Positions 7,681-15,914 of a stretch of 41,549 nucleotides of DNA are shown here, in pieces (positions within the stretch are counted from its first letter, which is position 1; every line of letters begins with the position of its first letter). Below the pieces are notes generated by a model that saw only the letters and a program-made list of their open reading frames with translations, was not told the DNA's origin and ran no database searches. This stretch comes from a virus, in IMG/VR virus record IMGVR_UViG_3300014050_000025, positions 24,116 to 65,664 of that record, one strand, 5' to 3'. The translations under genes were made by a program, and so were the position numbers.

Positions 7681-9817
7681 GTCGTAACTCCGGGGCCTCT
7701 AATTCAATTGCCGATTCAAACAGGTGCGAGAGGTTTGTGGCGTGAGTTACCAACAAACACTGAAGACCTTTCGCCGTCGACAGTTCGCGAAGCTTTTCTA
7801 GCACAGGGGCCAGCGCTTGAATACGCGGCTGATCCAATGACGCAGTCGGCTCGTCCAGCGCGAGCAGGCCGATCTCTTCGGCAAACATCGCGTTGACGGC
7901 GACTCGAAACGCAAGAGCCAAGACGGTCTTTTGTCCGACAGACAATCGTTGTGCGACTTGTCGTCGTCCGTCGAAAAACTCGGCGATGAATGTCGGCGTT
8001 CCATCCGTGGCCACCTTTACTACAAAGTTCACACGAAACACCTGCAAAAGCTCGTTAATCGCCGATTCGAGGCGCTGCAGATTTCGCTGCGCTACGAGCC
8101 GCGGCGCATTCTTGAGTGCGTCTCGCGCCGTCTCGGCCACCGCCGCCCAGCCGCGCAGTTTGATTGCGTCCTGCTCCTGCTTGTGAACCTGCTGATACTG
8201 GTCGTCGAGCCGCCGAGCCTCGCTAAGGAGCTGCGCGCGCTTTTCAGCCAATTCGGTTGAGGTTTTGATCTGCTCCTGCATTTTATTCAAACGCACCTGC
8301 GACAGATGAGCATCGGCCTGCGTTACGACAATTTCGCTGATCTCTTCTTCCAGCTGCTTTTTACGTTCTTTGAGCGTTGTCAACGTGCCGGCAATTTTCG
8401 CCTTGTCTTCGCGGGCCTTCTGCGCCAATGGTTCGATCTCTTTCTTGACGCGTAAAAACTCCTCGTAATCGACTACGGCTTGCTTTAGCTCGTCTTCGCT
8501 TGTCGCCGGCGGAGCCACGGCAAGAATGTCGCGCTCTGACACGTTTAGCTGCTGCTCTTGTGCGTTCAGTTCTTTTTCACGCACCTGCCACTGCTGCCAC
8601 GCCCGTTCAACCCCAGCTTGTTTGACCTGCGCCGCCGAAATTTCTTCTAAGTCCTCACGCATTTTTGCTAACGCCGTGCGCTGCTTTTCTACGCTGTCTG
8701 CCAGCTTTTCAGATGGCGTGTGACAGGTCGGGCATTCGGCCACGCCGCTGTCTGAAAACATCTGAATAAACTTCTCAGCTTCTTTGATCGCCTTGCGCCG
8801 ACCCTCTTCGTCACGGCGCAGCTCCTCGGCGCTTAGCGGGCCGGGTTCTTGCGGTTTGGCGTTCTTGGCCCGCAATTCTGCCAGCTGGGTACGGGACGCC
8901 TGCAACTGTTCTTTTGCCTTGGCAATGCTCTTGTAGCTTTCCCAGTGCCCCAACGCGACACGAGCGGCGGCGTGAGCGGCTTCCTGCCCGTTTGCGGCGT
9001 TTGTCAGCGCGGTCAGGTCGTCTTCGTACTGCTTACCGTCAGCCGTCAGGGTTTCAAGCTGCTGCTGCTGTCGAACAAGCTGTTCTTCGATTTTGGATAG
9101 CTCGTTGGCGACGCGTTCGCGCGTCTCCCACTGCTTGATCACTGCCTGCTCTGTTTGGATATTCGCCACAATGTTTTCGGGTTGCGGCAGTTTTGATATC
9201 TGGTCACGCAGGTCCTCGGCGGCCCGTAATTGCTCGTCGCGATCAGACGCAAGCTCGCTCGACGTGCGGACGATCTCTGGAATAGTAATTTTCGCCACGC
9301 CCTTGCCGATAACGTCCTGACATTTGTCGGCTTTTGCCGTGTTAAACAGCCGTTGGAAAAACTTATCAGTGTCAGTCTGGTTGTCGTCAATAAACGAGAA
9401 GATCTCAGTTTGCGCGACGATAATAAACCGACTGATAAATTTCGCGTCGACGCCCAGCAGTTTCTCGATACCAGCGGTGACGTTCTTGTCCCCGCGGCCG
9501 ATCTCTTTGCCGTCCACCAGCAGCGTGGACTGCTCTTTCTCCGGCAACAGATGCCGTGTGACAACGGCAATATGTCCGTTGTGCTCGAACTCCAGCGTGG
9601 CGTACGCCGGTTCGCCGTCTTTTGCGTACTGCGAAATGTTGTCCGCTTTTACGCCAAAGTTCGGATTCTCACCTGTCAGCAGCCAGCGAATCGCGCCAAA
9701 CAAGCTACTCTTTCCTGAGCCGTTTTCGCCCAGAATGGCCACCAGCCCGCGAGTAAATTCACATACTCGATAGCGATGGTGCACCCAGTTCTTCACTTCC
9801 AGTCTCAAGAGCTGCAT
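7661..9817 (-). CDS. SbcC/Rad50-like ATPase (T4 gp46-like)
   Basis: A 718-residue SMC-type ATPase that with its partner nuclease processes double-strand ends. Walker A is ILGENGSGKSS near residue 33. A long coiled coil fills about 170-580, rich in Glu/Gln/Lys heptads, and is interrupted near 360 by a zinc-hook CPTC motif for dimerisation. The C-terminal half-site has the ABC signature LSVGQK and Walker B LLALDEPTASLD, followed by a VTHA H-loop. The order of SbcD-like then SbcC-like in transcription is typical of phage gp47/gp46 pairs. It overlaps the nuclease gene by 59 bases, implying stoichiometric co-translation. Confidence 0.93.
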   Translation of the reverse strand: MQLLRLEVKNWVHHRYRVCEFTRGLVAILGENGSGKSSLFGAIRWLLTGENPNFGVKADNISQYAKDGEPAYATLEFEHNGHIAVVTRHLLPEKEQSTLLVDGKEIGRGDKNVTAGIEKLLGVDAKFISRFIIVAQTEIFSFIDDNQTDTDKFFQRLFNTAKADKCQDVIGKGVAKITIPEIVRTSSELASDRDEQLRAAEDLRDQISKLPQPENIVANIQTEQAVIKQWETRERVANELSKIEEQLVRQQQQLETLTADGKQYEDDLTALTNAANGQEAAHAAARVALGHWESYKSIAKAKEQLQASRTQLAELRAKNAKPQEPGPLSAEELRRDEEGRRKAIKEAEKFIQMFSDSGVAECPTCHTPSEKLADSVEKQRTALAKMREDLEEISAAQVKQAGVERAWQQWQVREKELNAQEQQLNVSERDILAVAPPATSEDELKQAVVDYEEFLRVKKEIEPLAQKAREDKAKIAGTLTTLKERKKQLEEEISEIVVTQADAHLSQVRLNKMQEQIKTSTELAEKRAQLLSEARRLDDQYQQVHKQEQDAIKLRGWAAVAETARDALKNAPRLVAQRNLQRLESAINELLQVFRVNFVVKVATDGTPTFIAEFFDGRRQVAQRLSVGQKTVLALAFRVAVNAMFAEEIGLLALDEPTASLDQPRIQALAPVLEKLRELSTAKGLQCLLVTHATNLSHLFESAIELEAPELRHVQRAG

Positions 9818-10931
9818 CGTTAGGTTCTCCGTTCATGTACTTAGAAAACTGTACATCAAGCTCTTTTCCGGGGTCTTCAGCTGTGATCAGTGCCGCGGCC
9901 AATTTGTAAGCCTCGGTGCCGTCGCCCAGTAAATCAGCCAGTGCCGTAAGCAAATCGTTCTTTGCGCCATCACGTGTGGCGGTGCGCTTCTCTGTGTCGT
10001 ATTTATTTGTCAACGCCTCGCAGAACACGTGCGCCGACTCCCCTATCGCCGTAACAAGCCGAATGTACGCGTCGGGCAGTTGCTTGTTGAACTTGATGCG
10101 CACAATAGGTTTGGCGATCTCATCGGGTAATCCGGCGAACTCGCACATATCCTTGATATCGCGCGCCAGCTGGCCGGCGCACAGACTATCTAACAGCTCC
10201 TGCTCACGCACGGTGTAGCTTACAAACCGTCGCGTCTTGAGCGGTACCGGCAAGAACTCAATTACGCCGTCGTGGGTGTCGTTGATCACGAAGAAAAACT
10301 TCGACGGATCTTCGCCGCAGTCCTGCATACAGATCGAACCGGGCGACAACATCCGAATGGGCTTGCCTTGTGCATTTGCGCTTTCTACCGTTTTGGTGAC
10401 GTGGAAATCGCCGGCCAGCACTGTCTGGACGTGATGCACATCAGTCAGCTCGCATTCTGTGCGGCCGACCTCGCCCATGAAATCTTTCCACACCTGATGC
10501 GTGATTAAGATATCTGTGTCGACAGGCACAGCTTGAAATGCCGCCTGAATCTCGCCGCGGGGAAGCCAGTCCAAACCATAGACGCGGATACCGTTGATTA
10601 CCTGCGCCACAGTATGAATATGAATCGGCCACGGGTGCACGCTCAGCCACGGCGCGTTGCGGTCATACTCGTGATTGCCCTGAATGTAGTACACCTGTAG
10701 CTGCGCCGCCTGCATGCGCGACAGGCCCTCGCACAGCTTGGCGATCGGACGCGCTGAGTTGTTCTTCTTTTCCAGCACGTCGCCGCCCAGAATCAGCGGA
10801 AGCCTGTGCTCGATGCAGTAGTCGATGATCTGATTAAAACTGTAGTACGCGTCGCCATAAATGCTGGGACGCGTAGACCACGCACCGTCCTCCAGATGAA
10901 GGTCGGCGGTGAATACAAAAAGCGGCCTCAC
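9759..10931 (-). CDS. SbcD/Mre11-like metallophosphoesterase nuclease (T4 gp47-like)
   Basis: A calcineurin-like phosphoesterase with the motif series of Mre11/SbcD: ADLHLE near residue 9, LGGDVLE near 48, GNHEYDR near 84, ILITHQVW near 146 and AGDFHVTK near 173. These coordinate two metal ions for exonuclease/endonuclease activity on DNA ends. At 390 residues it matches the usual family length. The start is GTG 10931, with AGGAG six bases upstream. The last 59 bases overlap the SbcC-like ATPase gene. The C-terminal tail is acidic and probably contacts the ATPase, as the family's capping region does. Confidence 0.92.
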   Translation of the reverse strand: MRPLFVFTADLHLEDGAWSTRPSIYGDAYYSFNQIIDYCIEHRLPLILGGDVLEKKNNSARPIAKLCEGLSRMQAAQLQVYYIQGNHEYDRNAPWLSVHPWPIHIHTVAQVINGIRVYGLDWLPRGEIQAAFQAVPVDTDILITHQVWKDFMGEVGRTECELTDVHHVQTVLAGDFHVTKTVESANAQGKPIRMLSPGSICMQDCGEDPSKFFFVINDTHDGVIEFLPVPLKTRRFVSYTVREQELLDSLCAGQLARDIKDMCEFAGLPDEIAKPIVRIKFNKQLPDAYIRLVTAIGESAHVFCEALTNKYDTEKRTATRDGAKNDLLTALADLLGDGTEAYKLAAALITAEDPGKELDVQFSKYMNGEPNDAALETGSEELGAPSLSSM

Positions 10932-10940
10932 GCGATACTC

Positions 10941-11567
10941 CTAGTCTTCGTCGTCAAGTAGGTTTTCGTCGTCTTCGTCGTCAAAGTATTCGTCCTCGTC
11001 GTACTCGGGGATGTTGTTTTGATAGTTGAACGAGCCGCCGGGCAAATTCCATTTGTAATTCACCGGCGTGTCTTCGAGCGGGAAAAATCCCGAGCCGAAA
11101 GGTTTAAATAGCTTTATCAGCGTCGCAATATACGAGCTGAGCATCTGCGGTAATTTGTTTACGTCGATGGTTTGCATCGACTGCATCATGTCTTTCCACG
11201 AGTCAGGCTCGCCGCTAAACCAGCCGTCGTCTTTTTTCTTGCCCTTGGGCGTTGTCGTAACGACTTTGAAAAACGAAAGCGTAAACAGCTCCGCCAGCTG
11301 CGCGGTTGACGGCGCCGGTAGGCTGAGCGCCTTTGGCGGTAGACGATGTTTTTTCTGCAGGGCTAAAAGCTCTGTATCAAAGTCTGCCTGCATTTCCTGC
11401 AGGGCTTGCGCCGTTCGCGCAGCGGCAACAATCTCTTTGATGCCGAGATTGTCTGGATTCATCAGCTCCAGAACGGACCAGAGCAGGTGGTAGTCGCGTT
11501 TCATCGCGGCTACGTACGTCCGAATAAACTGCAACTCAGTTTTAGTTACGTTATTCGGATCGAACAT
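10941..11567 (-). CDS. Unknown 208-residue protein with acidic tail
   Basis: No family recognised. The N-terminal 120 residues are predicted helical (TELQFIRTYVAAMKRDYHLL). A central Lys-rich stretch (PKGKKKDDG) follows, and the last 25 residues are almost entirely Asp/Glu/Tyr (a DEDEYFDDEDDE run). Such tails are common in phage ssDNA-binding or DNA-mimic proteins, so an SSB-interacting or SSB-like role is possible, but no OB-fold pattern is clear. It is the gene immediately upstream (in transcription) of the SbcD-like nuclease, with a TAG stop. Confidence 0.75.
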   Translation of the reverse strand: MFDPNNVTKTELQFIRTYVAAMKRDYHLLWSVLELMNPDNLGIKEIVAAARTAQALQEMQADFDTELLALQKKHRLPPKALSLPAPSTAQLAELFTLSFFKVVTTTPKGKKKDDGWFSGEPDSWKDMMQSMQTIDVNKLPQMLSSYIATLIKLFKPFGSGFFPLEDTPVNYKWNLPGGSFNYQNNIPEYDEDEYFDDEDDENLLDDED

Positions 11568-11570
11568 GCG

Positions 11571-11783
11571 CTAGCTTTCGTTACTCGCCAGCCCCAAGAA
11601 CGACGTCTCGGGGATAGCCACGTCATTTAAAAGCTTGTTAAAACCGTGCTCCGACCAATCTATTGTGTAGTGTGGTTTTTTTCTGTCAACACTACGCAAT
11701 ACGGTAACCGACATTTCTGGCCGGTTACCTATTTTTAACAACAGCCGATCACCCGGTTTATACTTCGCTGCTTGTTGTGTCAT
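11571..11783 (-). CDS. Small unknown protein, beta-rich
   Basis: About 70 residues. YKPGDRLLLKIGNRPEMSVTV resembles a small SH3/KOW-like barrel: a turn (PGD), basic strand, then charged strands. ATG 11783 is chosen over an in-frame TTG at 11843 that would lie deep inside the upstream gene. It still overlaps the upstream gene's end by 26 bases and stops four bases before the next gene. The function is unknown; a role binding nucleic acid or ribosome is only a fold-based guess. Confidence 0.6.
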   Translation of the reverse strand: MTQQAAKYKPGDRLLLKIGNRPEMSVTVLRSVDRKKPHYTIDWSEHGFNKLLNDVAIPETSFLGLASNES

Positions 11784-12021
11784 CAGCAGCCGTGTCCATG
11801 CCAGCCGGCGCTGGTCCGCGAGCAAGGATGCCGTCGCGCTCAAGGTCGCGCAACAGCGGATCTAAATACCGCAGATGCTGGCATAACATGATCATCCAGT
11901 TAACTAGTTCCTCGGGCGAGCGCTGCAGGAACTTCTCCTTGATCTCTTCGTCCGTTAAATGCTCGACTTCGATATTTTCAAACTTGTCGCCGCGCTTTGC
12001 GCGCAAATATGCTCCAGTCAT
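11758..12021 (-). CDS. Small acidic helical protein, unknown
   Basis: An 87-residue protein with amphipathic helices (LTDEEIKEKFLQRSPEELV, then MIMLCQHLRYLDPLLRDLE) and a disordered Ala/Pro/Asp C-terminus. ATG 12021 has AAAGGAC at good spacing. No family is recognised. Confidence 0.65.
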   Translation of the reverse strand: MTGAYLRAKRGDKFENIEVEHLTDEEIKEKFLQRSPEELVNWMIMLCQHLRYLDPLLRDLERDGILARGPAPAGMDTAADDTTSSEV

Positions 12022-12033
12022 TGCAGTCCTTTG

Positions 12034-12249
12034 TCAGTTGTCGCGCCGAATAAACCATAGACCAAAAACGTAGATCGCGGTCAATGCCGTCACGCCCCAA
12101 ACGGGGTTTCCGGCAAACCACGCAGACAGGGGTATTCCCCAGCCCAAACTCGCCCAGCCGCGCCACATGCCGTTCCAGAAACCGACCCAAAACGGACGCC
12201 ACGGCGCGCCATCAAACGGCGACCAATCGATGAGTGTGGCTAGCTTCAT
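12034..12249 (-). CDS. Small membrane protein
   Basis: 71 residues, very Trp-rich (ten Trp). One clear hydrophobic segment lies near the C-terminus (VTALTAIYVFGLWFI) ahead of a basic RRDN tail, and there is a weaker one around residues 25-50. The start codon overlaps the upstream stop (ATGA). It could be a holin-like or inner-membrane accessory protein; the topology alone cannot decide. Confidence 0.65.
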   Translation of the reverse strand: MKLATLIDWSPFDGAPWRPFWVGFWNGMWRGWASLGWGIPLSAWFAGNPVWGVTALTAIYVFGLWFIRRDN

Positions 12250-12485
12250 GCTTCATCCGCTGCGCTGGTTGCAGCGTAATTGTCTAGTTTAAATGCCGCC
12301 TTGAACGATTCGAACGCTTTGTCTACGCGTAAGCGAGTCATGACAGCAATCCCGATCAACGCGTTCGAAATGGTGTCTGTATCCATGTCGTCAGCTTCTA
12401 AAATCCGCTCAACTAGCAAATCAATGTCGTCAGCTGTGTTGTGCAGATTTACGATGTCCGTCTCTAATTGAAATCTATCAGCCAT
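12246..12485 (-). CDS. Small unknown protein
   Basis: 79 residues, acidic and helical (ADDIDLLVERILEADDMDTD). GAGG precedes ATG 12485 at normal spacing, and its stop overlaps the next start. It is the first gene after the tRNA-Met. No family is recognised. Confidence 0.65.
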   Translation of the reverse strand: MADRFQLETDIVNLHNTADDIDLLVERILEADDMDTDTISNALIGIAVMTRLRVDKAFESFKAAFKLDNYAATSAADEA

Positions 12486-12527
12486 GATTTACCTCAAAAT
12501 AACGTAGCTCGACCGTCAGCCTCCGAT

Positions 12528-12603
12528 TAGCCGGGGTGAGATTCGAACTCACGATCTCTAGCTTATGAGGCTAGCGAGGACGACCAAACTCCTCTACCCG
12601 GCG
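12528..12603 (-). tRNA. tRNA-Met (anticodon CAU)
   Basis: A complete cloverleaf. The acceptor CGCCGGG pairs with CCCGGC(T), leaving a C1-U72 mismatch at the end. The D-arm is GAGG/CCTC with an 11-base loop containing GG. The anticodon stem CTAGC/GCTAG carries loop CTCATAA. The T-arm is GTGAG-TTCGAAT-CTCAC. The discriminator is A73 and no CCA is encoded. The unpaired 1-72 position and an A11-U24 pair are initiator-tRNA features, but the three G-C pairs of the initiator anticodon stem are absent. A lysidine-type Ile2 tRNA also reads as CAU and cannot be excluded. Confidence 0.9.
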
Positions 12604-12614
12604 CTAAATGCGCT

Positions 12615-14189
12615 TTAAGCAGCGCCTGCTACGACGCCACCAAATTGCGTAATGATAGCGTGAGCATCTTCAACAGAAATAGCAAAAAACTCGTTGTCTT
12701 GCCGTTTATCAGCATACTCCCTGTGTAAACGCGTTTCGAGCGCTACACAGTCACCCGTAACAATATACCCCACAAGTCTTAAACCGCCCGGCACAAACGT
12801 CTGACTTTCACGCTGTCGTTCCTCCACAGTTCGGCGCGTGCGTCCAATTTTAATGTAGCCGCAAGTTGGCTCCTGCAAAAAGTAAACATGCTCGTTCGTT
12901 TTTAGTGGCGCTGGTTCGTTTGGCGCCTCTTCACCTAAGAAACCGGTCGGCACGCGAGACAAGTGTTTCGGCACAATAACGGCGCCGGCCCGCAGAATAA
13001 GCTTGGGCTCTTTTCTGCCGACACCGGTCCAGTACAGCGCCATGTGCGAATTTCTCACGTGCGGAGAAATCAAACTCTGTTCATTTAACTTCTTACCAAT
13101 CGAAAACCCGCGACCTTGAATGTTCGCGGCTTTATCCTCCAGCCACTTCTTTGCCGCCGCGTCCGTTTCCTGATCATATCGCTCCTGATGCTTCGCCAGC
13201 ACAATCGGCGTGATCAGGTCGCTGCCGCGGTGCAACATCGAGGCGAACGACGCGAGCTTGAAAACAAACTGATTGACCTCTAACGATTGGTATCCCATGT
13301 ACAGCGGCAGCCGCTGCCCGCGGCAATCGTCTGATGCGTGCTGGTGTTTAATCGTATCTTCAATCGTTTTCAACCGGACGACCGAATTCTGCGACACGGG
13401 GAACATGTTTGGCCCGCGTGTAAACTGATACGAGTCGCCCACAGCAAGCTGCAAATCATCGGGCGCCTGCATCGCCTGATATTTACTGGCTTCCAGCTGA
13501 AACGCCACGATGCTTTCGTGATCGTTGCCGGCAGCAAAACTCGGTTCGTATGGGCGGTCGTTTGGTTCAGGAATGTCTTCGTACACACCGCCGAGCAAAT
13601 AAACCTCGTGGTGATGATGCTCGCCCGGAAGCGGCTTGGTGTACTCGACAAGCGCGCTGCCAATTACGCCAGCAAAAACGTCGACGTTTTTGTTAGTAAA
13701 ATATCGCGTGTTCTCCGGCACAACGTGCGGCTGCCCCACCGTAATCAGAACAGATTTGATTCCGTATGGTTCGTGCCCCTCGGCAAATCGGAACAGCATT
13801 GTGCGCTGCGGGAAGTTCAAAAACGCCGCAGACACGTCGAGCTTCGTATTACGAATCAGCTGCTCGACAATCGGGTAAACGTTATAGAACGGACGCTCCG
13901 TGTTGTACCACTCGTACTCGGATAGCACGCTGATGTGCGTCCGAACAATATCGCCAACAACTTTGTCTGCCCACTCGCCGGGAACAACGTTGCGGTCAAA
14001 AGGTTGCGTCGCCATCTGCTGTAAAAATTCTACATTCGACTGCTTCTTCAGCGCCTGCAGCGCGCGGTCAACCGCGTTTAAATAAGCGTCACGCGATAAG
14101 CCGATTATTTCAGACTCGCCAGCTGCTAGTTGATGTTCAAAGTCAGTTATTGATCGTTGTTTTGCATTTACAAAATCGTGAAAACGCAT
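12615..14189 (-). CDS. Large protein with C-terminal T5orf172/Mug113 (GIY-YIG superfamily) domain
   Basis: 524 residues. The last ~95 residues form a T5orf172/Mug113-like domain: HVYFLQE strand, YIKIGRTRRTVEERQRES (the GIY-YIG-like core with its Arg), LVGYIVTGD, an ETRLHREY helix and NEFFAI. Domains of this group are found in phage and MobE-type nucleases and at C-termini of DNA-binding proteins. The N-terminal ~400 residues are unassigned. They contain SPHVRNSHMALYWTG..RK, which recalls an unnamed 'HWR..HW..YW.G.gR' pattern I remember from phage and plasmid proteins. A separate HHHH run sits near residue 193. It is flanked by the two tRNA genes. Confidence 0.75.
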   Translation of the reverse strand: MRFHDFVNAKQRSITDFEHQLAAGESEIIGLSRDAYLNAVDRALQALKKQSNVEFLQQMATQPFDRNVVPGEWADKVVGDIVRTHISVLSEYEWYNTERPFYNVYPIVEQLIRNTKLDVSAAFLNFPQRTMLFRFAEGHEPYGIKSVLITVGQPHVVPENTRYFTNKNVDVFAGVIGSALVEYTKPLPGEHHHHEVYLLGGVYEDIPEPNDRPYEPSFAAGNDHESIVAFQLEASKYQAMQAPDDLQLAVGDSYQFTRGPNMFPVSQNSVVRLKTIEDTIKHQHASDDCRGQRLPLYMGYQSLEVNQFVFKLASFASMLHRGSDLITPIVLAKHQERYDQETDAAAKKWLEDKAANIQGRGFSIGKKLNEQSLISPHVRNSHMALYWTGVGRKEPKLILRAGAVIVPKHLSRVPTGFLGEEAPNEPAPLKTNEHVYFLQEPTCGYIKIGRTRRTVEERQRESQTFVPGGLRLVGYIVTGDCVALETRLHREYADKRQDNEFFAISVEDAHAIITQFGGVVAGAA

Positions 14190-14225
14190 ACGTGCGTCCT
14201 TTGTGTTTGACTTACCAAACTACAG

Positions 14226-14296
14226 ATGCCCGACTAGGATTCGAACCTAGACAAAGGGAACCAAAATCCCTTGTGCTACCGTTACACCATCGGGCA
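14226..14296 (-). tRNA. tRNA-Gln (anticodon UUG)
   Basis: Acceptor TGCCCGA pairs perfectly with TCGGGCA, including the U1-A72 pair typical of bacterial tRNA-Gln. The anticodon stem AGGGA/TCCCT closes loop TTTTGGT, giving UUG. The T-arm is CTAGG-TTCGAAT-CCTAG. The variable loop is short and no CCA is encoded. It is transcribed with the flanking genes on the minus strand. Confidence 0.92.
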
Positions 14297-14461
14297 ACCG
14301 CGCATTGAATCCCTTCATTTACGTATCTTCTGGCGCACACCAATTAAGGAGTTACCGTCTTGCTAGCGCCGCCAGCGCGTGGTTATGACCCACTCACGGT
14401 TTGGGTGTCGGACCGCTCAACATGCGTCGCGGCTTTAGGTCGCCGACGCGCCCTTTAGCTA
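14297..14461 (-). other. Non-coding gap with several potential stem-loops
   Basis: No gene is seen. Read on the minus strand it holds a GCGTCG...CGACGC stem at its upstream end, an ACCCA...TGGGT stem in the middle and a TGGCG...CGCCA pairing towards the tRNA-Gln. It could be an RNA-processing leader for the tRNA or a small RNA. There is no uridine run marking a terminator. Confidence 0.35.
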
Positions 14462-14737
14462 CTACCCATTTTCGGCGACGGAGTCAGTAAAGCTGACAAA
14501 CTCGCCGCCTTCGTCGTTGAAGAGTAATCCGGGTTCGCCGCCGTCCAGCTCTTGCGCGGCTCGCGTCGCGTACTTCTTGAGCACGCGATAAATCTTCGCG
14601 CCACGCTGGTCACCAAATTTGACGCACAGCAGCGCCTCCACCGTCAAATACTCTTCGTAGCCCTCTTCAGCGTTTTCGTCTTCGTACGGATTTTCGTCGT
14701 CGATAAACCCGCCGAAGTCCATATTATTGTTGTACAT
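14462..14737 (-). CDS. Small acidic unknown protein
   Basis: 91 residues. The N-terminal third is strongly acidic (IDDENPYEDENAEEGYEEY) and is followed by a helical core with VKFGDQRGAKIYRVLKKY. AGGTG precedes ATG 14737. It lies between the 388-residue unknown gene and the structured gap before tRNA-Gln. The charge pattern would suit a DNA-mimic or regulatory protein, but no family is recognised. Confidence 0.65.
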   Translation of the reverse strand: MYNNNMDFGGFIDDENPYEDENAEEGYEEYLTVEALLCVKFGDQRGAKIYRVLKKYATRAAQELDGGEPGLLFNDEGGEFVSFTDSVAENG

Positions 14738-14747
14738 ATTTCACCTA

Positions 14748-15914
14748 TTAGGAAATTACAGTCAATGAAACAGCGCAATCAGTAAGCGGAAACAAATACA
14801 CACCATGCGCAGAATACTGTCGCGGTCGTTCAAGCCGCATGATTACCTTTTCGTCGTACAGCAGTTTTGCGACGATATACGGCCCCGCCATGCTTGATGC
14901 CGCGTCCAACACAATAACGTACTTTGTGTCTGGCACTGGAAAACGCAGCGTCGCGCCTGATGGCCCAGTGGCGCCTGTTGTAATGCCCATACTAACCGCT
15001 TCCTTGGCGGCGTCAATCACTTGCTCCAGTGACATTACCATACCGCGCGTGGCTACAACTGCGTGATGCGGTTGCTTAAATGTGCCGAGCGCCGACTGCT
15101 GCGTAATGTAGTCGCGTTGTTCGTCGTTCAGCACGCCGGTAGCCCATAACGCCTGTACGCCGATCGTTGCGTACGCCAACAACGCGGGGCACACCTTGGC
15201 GTAATCTTCAGCCGTGTTCGTGCCGACAAAATCTTCTGCCGCCGGACGAACCAGCTCGCCGGTTTCCAATAGCGTCGTCGGAATGCCGGTCGACCCCTCG
15301 AACGAGATTCCGCGAATAGCGGGGCCGCGCTCTCCGTTGGCGAAACGACCACGAAACGTCACAAGTCCCGCGCCGAGCTTTGACGTCACCGCTTCGGTAA
15401 ACGGCGCTTTTTCGAACACGCGGCCGATCATGCGCTCGTTGTAAATCTCAGGAGAACCCGGGTTCACAACCTGAGTATTTTTGTAAGACTCGGCGACCTC
15501 CGCGATCACGGCGTCAAAGATATCTTGCGCCGGAACCTCGGGATCTGCGAGGCCGTTTTCCACCAGATCGGCAAACAATGTCAGCGCCGCGATAATTACG
15601 CCGTCGACGTCTTTTGCCTCGGCGCCGTACTGCTGCGCAATTGCCCGGGCCCGTTTATCGGCGTCGCGGCTAATCGTGGCCTGTGTAAACGAAAACGGCA
15701 CGGCGCCCCAGTTGATGTTGCCAGCGGATTGCGCCAGCTGTCCAAGCGCTTTGAAGAACGCCGGATTTTTCGCCGGTGTCTGTGCTTGGCGAAAAAGCTC
15801 AAGCGTACAGGCCAGCAGTTTTAGCACGCTGTTGTTATCAGCGGCCGTAAATTTACCCAGAAACTCCCGAATAAGAATCGACGGTTTTTGTGATTTGTCC
15901 ACTGAAAACTCCAT
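14748..15914 (-). CDS. Unknown 388-residue protein overlapping the HTH-DHS gene
   Basis: No family recognised. It is a soluble alpha/beta protein with a helical first half (NNSVLKLLACTLELFRQ, IIAALTLFADLVENG) and a Gly-rich strand-forming second half (FRGRFANGERGPAIRGISFE). It has no catalytic signature I can name. ATG 15914 is preferred, with an alternative GTG one codon earlier (15917). No good Shine-Dalgarno is present, so translation probably relies on the 62-base overlap with the HTH-DHS gene upstream. That coupling suggests the two products work together. Confidence 0.72.
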   Translation of the reverse strand: MEFSVDKSQKPSILIREFLGKFTAADNNSVLKLLACTLELFRQAQTPAKNPAFFKALGQLAQSAGNINWGAVPFSFTQATISRDADKRARAIAQQYGAEAKDVDGVIIAALTLFADLVENGLADPEVPAQDIFDAVIAEVAESYKNTQVVNPGSPEIYNERMIGRVFEKAPFTEAVTSKLGAGLVTFRGRFANGERGPAIRGISFEGSTGIPTTLLETGELVRPAAEDFVGTNTAEDYAKVCPALLAYATIGVQALWATGVLNDEQRDYITQQSALGTFKQPHHAVVATRGMVMSLEQVIDAAKEAVSMGITTGATGPSGATLRFPVPDTKYVIVLDAASSMAGPYIVAKLLYDEKVIMRLERPRQYSAHGVYLFPLTDCAVSLTVIS

